Assembly (NCBI GenBank): GCA_030765065.1
Contig: CM060978.1
Location: 221,545,498 to 221,609,497, forward strand
Origin: Deroplatys truncata
Taxonomy: Eukaryota > Arthropoda > Insecta > Mantodea > Mantidae
Direction of reading: 5' to 3'
Length of the DNA: 64,000 nucleotides
Shown here: piece after piece, positions 57,012 to 64,000 of the stretch
Position numbering within the stretch: position 1 is the first letter of the stretch
How the letters are laid out: each line of letters opens with the position of its first letter
Translations under genes and position numbers: made by a program
The notes under the pieces: generated by a model
The model's input: only the letters and a program-made list of their open reading frames with translations
Database searches by the model: none
Told to the model about the DNA's origin: nothing

Positions 57012-57864
57012 CTTATTACTTTCTCTACTACGTATAGTAAGTAGGGGAAGTATTACATTCCACTCAAAAATTCGATACCCAGATTTCACTGGAAATACAT
57101 GTTGAGGCCTCCTGAACCAAAAAAGTATTTTTGGAAATTTTTGTGTATCTGTCTGTCTGTGTGTCTGCCTGTGAACAGCATAACTCAGAAACGAACAGTC
57201 GGATAAACACCAAACTTGGTATTTAGGTTTAGTATCTTCCAGAGATGCGACACAAAGGTTTTCAAGAAAATCCCCCCACCGAAGATTACCCTTTACATGT
57301 AACATTTTTCGAAAATTTTAATTTTCTCAAAAATGGGTCTAACGATTTTGATTAAAATGTCATATATTTAAGATATTTTCATGACAAATAAAATGTATAT
57401 CTTGAATTTTCTGGGAATGTCTCCAAAAGTATTCTTCATTGTGAACGACTTTTGCATAACTGGTATACCATAAGAGATAGACAAAAGTTTACTACACAAA
57501 AAATGTAGATCGCGTTAAAATATACAATTAATTCATATATATTTTTTGTTGAGTGAACCATTTTCAGATATTACTTGCTATTCCCTTAAATGTTCCAATA
57601 CTTACACTGTTTCTCAAATGGGAATTCGTTATTGATTTTTTTGTCCTGGTAATGCAAAGAGAATACTCCATAGCAATCAGCTCTTAAAATATTTGACTGT
57701 CGCTTAAAGCCTACCAATTCCCCTTACATCTACAAGAAAATTAGCAATAAGATTAACATCTCGATATCTCGATTAACATAAAGCATATGGAGAATAAACG
57801 TTTGTAAAAATAGTGTGTACAAGAGTAGAGAAAGTCATGTGAGTTGTAACACATCAGATATTAC
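57012..57864 (-). mobile_element. Family A copy, full length
   Basis: Minus strand from ATCTGATGTGTTACAACTCA to AGTAGAGAAAGTAA, with subterminal inverted repeats, an internal CA/GA tract near 57,140-57,175, and the hairpin. Confidence 0.7.
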
Positions 57865-58794
57865 AGTTTGCGTTCTGGCTGTTCTCAAGAGTTTTTCTTT
57901 TATGAATTTTACAATTTTTGGAGTCACTGTACACTCCCGCAGAGGATTACCTTTCGAGAGGTTTTTGAGCTTTACCATTGAACTCAGGAATAGCACAGAA
58001 ATCATCTGCTTGTCTGCTTCTCTGTTTCGTTGGAAAAACATATGAAATACATTAGCTAAATAAACAATATTATTTTACTTTATGTAAAATTATACTACTA
58101 AAGCAGCGCCAATGAAAATGTAGAGAAACGTTTGGTTGTTATAAAACTACAGTTTGTAAACATTATCACTCCTGAGTGATGATATGCGGTCTCAGAAATG
58201 TAAACAGCGGGCTGAATGAACAGTTAATTTTGATCTAAAAATCATCCATTAGCATGAGATAACACGGGCTTCAAAATAGAGCACATTTGACGAGAGAAAA
58301 ATAACAGAAATATTACATCGCAACAAAGTACACAGCAACTACAACAACGGAACTCATGTTATAAACAATTTTTGAAACACAAACTTAGCAAGTATGTTTG
58401 TTTACATTAATGTAAAAAGAGATATCGCATTTTAATCTGGTTTTTTATACTATTTGTTGCAATACTAAGCTATATTCCGTTTAACTTCTTTTACTTATTA
58501 TAAAGTAAGTGTGAGATGTTTTAAACAATGCAAAATTTATGAAACCTTATTTGGATTACAATTTACCAACTTTATTTTTGGACAGCGTTTATTAACGTTT
58601 TCTCTTAAAGTGTGAGGAAGTTTTATTATTTTTGCAAGCCTTAACACTTATTTTCAGAGGATGCAGTGTTTAACGCAATTTCACTTAGAACTCGGGACTC
58701 ATTATTTATGGAAAAAGTCACGTGGCTTCAAAAATAGAGTGAGCACGAAGTACAGAAACGTGTTTTGATAGCAATTAGCTAAGGAGTCATCCCG
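57865..58794. other. No gene seen
   Basis: AT-rich DNA upstream of the potassium-channel exon. Confidence 0.4.
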
Positions 58795-59528
58795 GTGAAA
58801 TATATGACGCATTTTATTAGGAACTTCATTAACCATTTCTTTGGAACCAATCCATTTATTTCCTGGACCTGTCCCATGTCATACTTATTTATCACTAACT
58901 TTAAAAAAAAATTTTCCGTGATGAGCGAACCCAATCGTCTGCTTTCGGCAGGATTCGTTTTATTTCGTAAGAAGAGACGGTACCCTCGTGTAGGTGGGTT
59001 GGCTTGTGTCTCACATGTTTTCTCTGGCGTAGAAGATAGCTTTCATACACACGACACACGTAAACATCTCACGGCAGAGCGTCCCGACGCGGTCGTGGTG
59101 TCACTGACTTGCCTGGTGCGGAGCCCACAGTGTACGTGTATGTGTGTGTGTGTTTTCGGCGCGAGAAGGGTTCTATCGATCCATCGTCGTCTACTCCACT
59201 GCAGTGGCAAGCTTGGGTGGCTAGTGACTCTGCTCACGCCGAATTATGGTGTGAATGGCTTGTGTCTAGTGGTACGATCATTGCCGAGTGTTGCGAGACT
59301 ACATAACCTCACTCTTGGTTACGTCCAGTAACGGAACGTAATGTTAGTGACATGTGCGCAGTCTCGACAGCCAGCTGGTGGTGCTTTGATAAGGTAAATA
59401 CGAGTGTGGGTGTTTCAAATGCGTGTGGCATAGTGGAGGAAGACTCGACTGCATGGTAGACGGGCAAGAACCGGCGCTAAGACGTTGCAGAGACTTGGTG
59501 CGCCACGCATCTTGACAGTGCGTTGAGA
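58795..59528 (+). other. Upstream region of the channel exon
   Basis: Base composition rises from AT-rich to CpG-rich toward 59,529. A 178-codon frame crosses it without recognisable motif. Probably 5' untranslated or promoter DNA; no TATA box was singled out. Confidence 0.35.
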
Positions 59529-59922
59529 ATGTCGACGCCAAGTGACGTCACGCCAAGGGCCGGGGGGGAAAGGCCTCGGCCCCGTCCCCGTCTCACCCTC
59601 CCCGTTCTGCGGATCCCCGGTGGTAGCCCCGGGTCCCCTAGCCCCACCATGGTTTCCATCCCAATGACCCCCGCGGGGGGTATACCCATCGGCATGGCCG
59701 CGGGCCCTCTTGGCATGCTTCAGGTTTACCCCAACAAGGCATCAGAATTCATGTTTAAGCAGTTCGAGGGCTTCAAGGACTTCACCATGAATACGGCCAA
59801 GTCCGGCCTCAGCGTCGGCGAGAAGATCGCCTTCTGGCTGTACAACAAGGTCCGGGCCTGGTCTCGAAACTGGTTCACACACATCTTCCTCTTCTTGGTC
59901 GTACTCACGTACAGTGTCATAG
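59529..59922 (+). CDS. First coding exon of a probable two-pore-domain potassium channel
   Basis: From ATG at 59,529 the exon runs 131 codons plus one base and ends ATAG before the donor GTACGC at 59,923 (phase 1). The N-terminus is Pro/Arg/Gly-rich and looks unordered. Then comes FKQFEGFKDFTMNTAKSGL, then EKIAFWLYNKVRAWSRNW, a membrane-proximal basic stretch, and a hydrophobic helix FTHIFLFLVVLTYSVIG. A basic stretch followed by H-x-x-L-F, Y and a closing Gly is what the first transmembrane helix of insect TWiK/KCNK channels looks like; the pore loop would be in later exons outside the window. Codons strongly prefer C or G in third position, unlike everything around, which supports a real host gene. 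Channels of this family carry leak potassium current at the plasma membrane. The exact orthologue is not identified, and another multi-pass membrane protein is possible. Confidence 0.55.
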
Positions 59923-62586
59923 GTACGCCCCTCTTGTTGACACTCACTGCGCAGGCACTCTTTTGTCTTTCTGAGACGTTCTCTTTGGTAACATAATCAT
60001 CGCCTTTTGTTTTGCTTGGAATGGCTTTTGCCTTTGTTCAAACACGCTAACAAAAACATCATGCCCGCTGCACTGCTGCGAACTGTGATTTCTGGCTGTG
60101 ACCTTAACGATCTTTGCAGCTTTAATTTATATCTCTTTATGTGCTGTGTGTAATTTTGAGGAGTGTTTGCTAAAATATATTTTAAATGCTGTTTATCAGA
60201 CATACATAACCTCTCCTATTCCTGATTCTGCACTAGTTACTTTCCTGAAAAACTGGATAAAAATCTTACCTGTGCACGAAAACTTTGTTTTGTTATATGC
60301 TCTGTAATGCTGCTAATTGTACTTTTAAGTAATATACTTTCATTTAAAATTTTTGCAGTTAAAACCACATTTTTGTGCGATACAAATATTCGTTTACATA
60401 AAGCGAGGAACAAATTGAACACGTGGCTTCTCTGATACCTGTGTTACCACCCACGCCTCCTACACCTTCCACAAGGTAGCAGCACTGTGTCGCATTCCTC
60501 GAGTAATATTTCGCAAATACTGAGATAGCGTTTACTTTCTTCTGTTAAGATGCAGAGTTTGTTATTTCCTTTTATTGTGTATCGCAGTAATCATATTGCA
60601 CATCAGAAACGCAGTAAGGGATTTTAATACGCTAGCTGTATGTTTTTTAAAATATTTTCTGCACTCGGAGATATGCGAAAATTATCCAATGTTTTCAACT
60701 TTCTGTATTAATAAAACTGTTTTTGTTCCTTTTTCAGTTCGCACTTTTTCTTGCATGCTATAGAAGAGTATTCATTATTTTGGTGCGTGTTGTTTTCACA
60801 TTTTCTCTGTGCTCTTCTCTTACCAAATTCTAACTTTTAAGCATTTTATAAGAATTATTATGTGTTTTGCAACAATACAGTGGATTATGGAGAATTTCAG
60901 TTGTGATTAAATAATGAAATCATAGACATATTAAATCCATTATCTTTCTATGAATAAGATCACTGTGTGTATATCGTGTGAAAGGAATTTATTTTCATAA
61001 ACCAAATAGGGAACAATTACATACATTTACAATTGATGTCGACATGTTAATAAATAAATAAATAAAATTAGGACATAATTAAACTTAATCAGTCCGATGA
61101 CAGCACAACTCTTTTGAATTTTAAATTAAGTGAAGTGATCATAGTGAAAATTTTGATGTGTGAATTCTTTTTTACATAGAGCATGAACTTTATTCGCCAA
61201 ATTCTCTCTCACACTAGTTAGAACCTAAAATACCCTCCGATTTTAATTTACTATGGTAAAATTACACAGTAAAGAGAGACTTCAAGTATGCAATGATTAT
61301 GGTGTCCCAAGAAGCTAAACTTTCTCTTATGAACAGTTATAATTTAAAATTAGTTTTCCAATACAAATTCACGGAGAATCTATGATTGAATGTATTCTGA
61401 AAATTATTGTAGTGTGCAAATGTCCATGCTTCCTTTTGTTTTACAACTTCAAAAGTCATTTCAGAATTTTTATATGCTGAAAATTGTTCAGCATAATGCA
61501 ACAAATAAATAAAATTTCCAAAATCTGAAATTCATTCCAAAAATTCTTTAATGTTTTTTATGCTCTATACCTAAGTCAAAACAACATACGAAGTTTTGAT
61601 TTCATTCTTATGTATTTAAAAAAACGTTGTTTTTCTATATTTATAAAAAACATTTCTCCAGGCATTCAAATTTTAAATAATGAAGGTCCGGAACTTTTTT
61701 TAATGTAGGGAATTTAGAGAATAGTCCATAAGTTTGGCCATATTAATTTGTAAAGGAATTTCTTTAACGGGGGAGAAAAATAAAATGGAGAAAATTAAAA
61801 ACTCAAAGATACAAAACCTTGGATAACTGAGAAGCTAAATGCACACATTCTCAAATAGATATTTAAGTATAGTTTCTAAAAATAGCCACAAAATCTATAA
61901 CATGTTGTATGTGCATTTATATGTATACCTTTTCATAGTTATGAATGTACAAGGTACAATAAGTATAGCAAAAATCCGAGAAAAAACATTATTTCCTTTT
62001 CTTCAAAATTTCATCCTTAAATTTTAACTTGACCTGGAAAAAGAAAGACTGCTCAACCTAATGACAGACAGAGCGATGCTAATGGCATTAAAATAACTTC
62101 TGTTTCAGACGAGAATTTAAGGGGACGGGTGGTTACAGGGCTGCTTCCAGCGCTCAGAATACAAAACCTTTAGTCCCCATATTTTTCAAACTAATAAAGA
62201 TATTTATATTAACCTTTGCCCACAATATAAAAATAACTAAAATGATTTTAATGCCTAAAGTTGGAAAAAATTACTGTATACGTTAATTTTAGTTTATTAA
62301 GAGTTTTTTTTAATTGGCTGTCCAGTATTTAGCAGCATTCTTTCAGGTGCACGTTTCTCAGAAAGTTCAGTCTATGACTGTCAAATTTCTATATGTTGCT
62401 CTAAAAAACATATTCAAGATTAAATTTGTTTAATGCGATAAATATAGGTTAAATATAAAATTGTAATGCTGTGGTTAGAACATTTTAACTTTTTGCAATA
62501 AAAAATAACTGAAATAAACGCCCAAGAGACACCGACTCATAAACTTTGCCGTAAAGTGTCAGAAATATTGTTTTAAACAATATAAA
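59923..62586 (+). other. Intron of the channel gene (part 1)
   Basis: AT-rich, no further exon recognised. Begins with a consensus-like GTACGC donor. The intron appears to continue beyond the window end. Confidence 0.5.
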
Positions 62587-62832
62587 AGCCCACCTCTATG
62601 GGGTGGAGGTAGCATATCTGATTCACATTCAATAGGTTCCAAATTAGAATCTCGGTTAGGGTGAGTTACACGAATAAGGTTATCCCCAGTGTCTTCGCTT
62701 TTCCTGAAAACATGTGTAACAGATAACGTTAAACTATAAGAATCCCAGGCTCATTTGAGCATTATTTCCCCCATTTCATTCATTCGTCGTCCAATATGAC
62801 CTAAACGGTTAAATGACGCTAAACTTAAAAAA
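62587..62832 (+). mobile_element. SINE C copy
   Basis: GCCCACCTCTATGGGGTGGA head, AAATTAGAATCTCGG B-box-like motif, end CGGTTAAATGACGCTAAAC. Same order as the copy at 40.93 kb. Confidence 0.65.
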
Positions 62833-62834
62833 TC

Positions 62835-63677
62835 TTGTGTGTTACACTCACATGACTTTCTCTACTCTTGTACAAAGTATTTTTACAAACGTTTATTCTC
62901 CATATGCTTCATGTTAATCGAGATATCGAGATGTTAATCTTATTGCTAATTTTCTTGTAGCTGCCAGGGGAATTAGTAGGCTTTAAGCGATAATCAAATA
63001 TTTTAAGAGCTGGTTACTAGTTCTTTGCATTAGCAGGACAAAAAAACAAATTCCCATTTGAGAAAAAGTAAGAGTATTGGAAAATTTAAAGGAATAACAA
63101 GCAATATCTCGAAAATGGTTCACTCAACAAAAAAATATATATGACATAAATTGTGTATTTTAACACGATCTACATGTTTTGTGTAGTAAAGCTTTGTCTA
63201 TCTCTTATGGTATACCAGTTATGCAAAAGACGTTCGCAATGAAGAATACTTTTGGAGACATTCCCAGAAAATCCTAGATATACATTTCATTTGTCATGAA
63301 AATATCTTAAACATATGATATTTTAATCAAAATCGTTAGAGCCATGTTTGAGAAAATTAAAATTTTAGAAAAATGTTCCATGTAAAGGGTAATCTGGGAT
63401 GGGGGAATTTTCTTGAAAACTTTGTGTCGCATCTCTGGAAGATACTGAACCTAAATATCAAGTTTGGTGTTTATCCGACTGTTCGTTTCTGAGTTATGCT
63501 GCTCACAGACACGCACACACACAGACATACAGACACACATACGGACATATTTCCAAAAATGCTTTTTTTGGATTCAGGGTGTCTCAAAACATGTATTTCT
63601 GGTGAAATCTCGGTATCGAATTTTTGGGTGGAATACAATACTTCCCCTACTTACTATACGTAGTAGAGAAAGTAAAA
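62835..63677 (+). mobile_element. Family A copy, full length
   Basis: TCTTGTGTGTTACACTCACA to GTAGAGAAAGTAA, with the CACACACACAGACATACAGAC tract at about 63,515-63,540 and the hairpin TACTATACGTAGTA at 63,651-63,664. Lies in the presumed intron. Confidence 0.75.
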
Positions 63678-64000
63678 AATTAGTGCTCAGGCAACGAAAA
63701 GGGAATCTTAAAGAATAGTGCATAAAATAATTGTTTCATTTTATATTAATTAACATATTTTTATTTAGCTTTGTACAGTGGCAAAATTTCATATAATTAA
63801 CTATTATAGTTTAAAAACCGCACAGGTTTATAATGTTCTATATTCTATGGCCTCGAAGTCCCTTAAGAGTCTCCTCCGTTTATGAGGAAATTTTGGCTCC
63901 CCCTCCACTTCCAGGAAGTACTTCTCATTGATAAACATAAGCATAACCAGCTAATGTTGCATATTAAATAACTTAAAGTCATGCTACATATTATGTGGAC
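63678..64000. other. No gene seen
   Basis: AT-rich right edge of the window, presumably still intron. Confidence 0.4.

Noticed and set aside
56880-57305. 141-codon minus-strand frame as a gene
   Set aside because: Translation of a family A copy; the same peptide text recurs in the other copies and includes the CA tract.
58795-59331. 178-codon frame upstream of the channel exon
   Set aside because: No recognisable motif, contains a GT-repeat translation, and is likely untranslated leader or promoter.

Overview
The window looks like AT-rich, repeat-laden nuclear DNA from an arthropod, probably an insect with a large genome. The evidence is long non-coding stretches, tRNA-derived SINEs, several Tc1/mariner-type elements, a piggyBac element, a Ty3-type LTR retrotransposon, short GT-AG introns, and one exon of an ordinary animal membrane-protein gene. 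Species cannot be told from the sequence alone.

Layout. 1-3.2 kb is the capsid end of a Polinton/Maverick (adintovirus-like) element that runs off the left edge: PLA2-like protein, adenovirus core-X-like protein, adenain-type protease, penton-like minor capsid protein, a 47-codon basic ORF and a double-jelly-roll major capsid protein, all on +. It is a fossil with a few breaks. Head-on to it, on the minus strand at 3.65-4.80 kb, lies a compact spliced gene: four exon-like blocks, phase-2 introns, a repeated cysteine module, a basic tail and a CRE/TATA promoter. I do not recognise it, and it is the most unusual item here. 6.3-8.8 kb is a 2.5-kb foldback element with arms near 0.85-0.9 kb. 9.4 kb holds a tRNA-like sequence, and 14.4-15.0 kb a 93-bp satellite.

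16.1-21.6 kb is a nest: a piggyBac copy carrying a Tc1-like DD34E element and a Tc1/mariner element with very wide catalytic spacing (Sailor/DD82E-like). 23.4-24.4 kb holds another mariner-type transposase remnant, and 26.3-27.6 kb a TA-flanked internally deleted relative. 31.2-39.9 kb is a nearly whole, young Ty3-type LTR retrotransposon on the minus strand; its LTRs differ at only about six sites in 480 bp.

From 40 kb rightwards the DNA is dominated by one interspersed family of about 0.85-0.95 kb (called family A). It has subterminal inverted repeats, an internal CA-rich tract and a 3' hairpin, an architecture like Helentron-derived (DINE-1/HINE) elements. A tRNA-derived SINE of 450-650 bp (SINE B) and a second SINE (SINE C) are inserted among and inside these copies. 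At 49-50 kb there is a clear three-level nest: a hAT miniature element in a SINE in a family A copy.

The only convincing host coding sequence is the exon at 59,529-59,922, probably the first coding exon of a two-pore-domain potassium channel. Its intron runs to the end of the window and carries SINE C and family A copies. Apart from that exon and perhaps the spliced gene at 3.65-4.80 kb, everything recognisable is mobile-element or repeat DNA.
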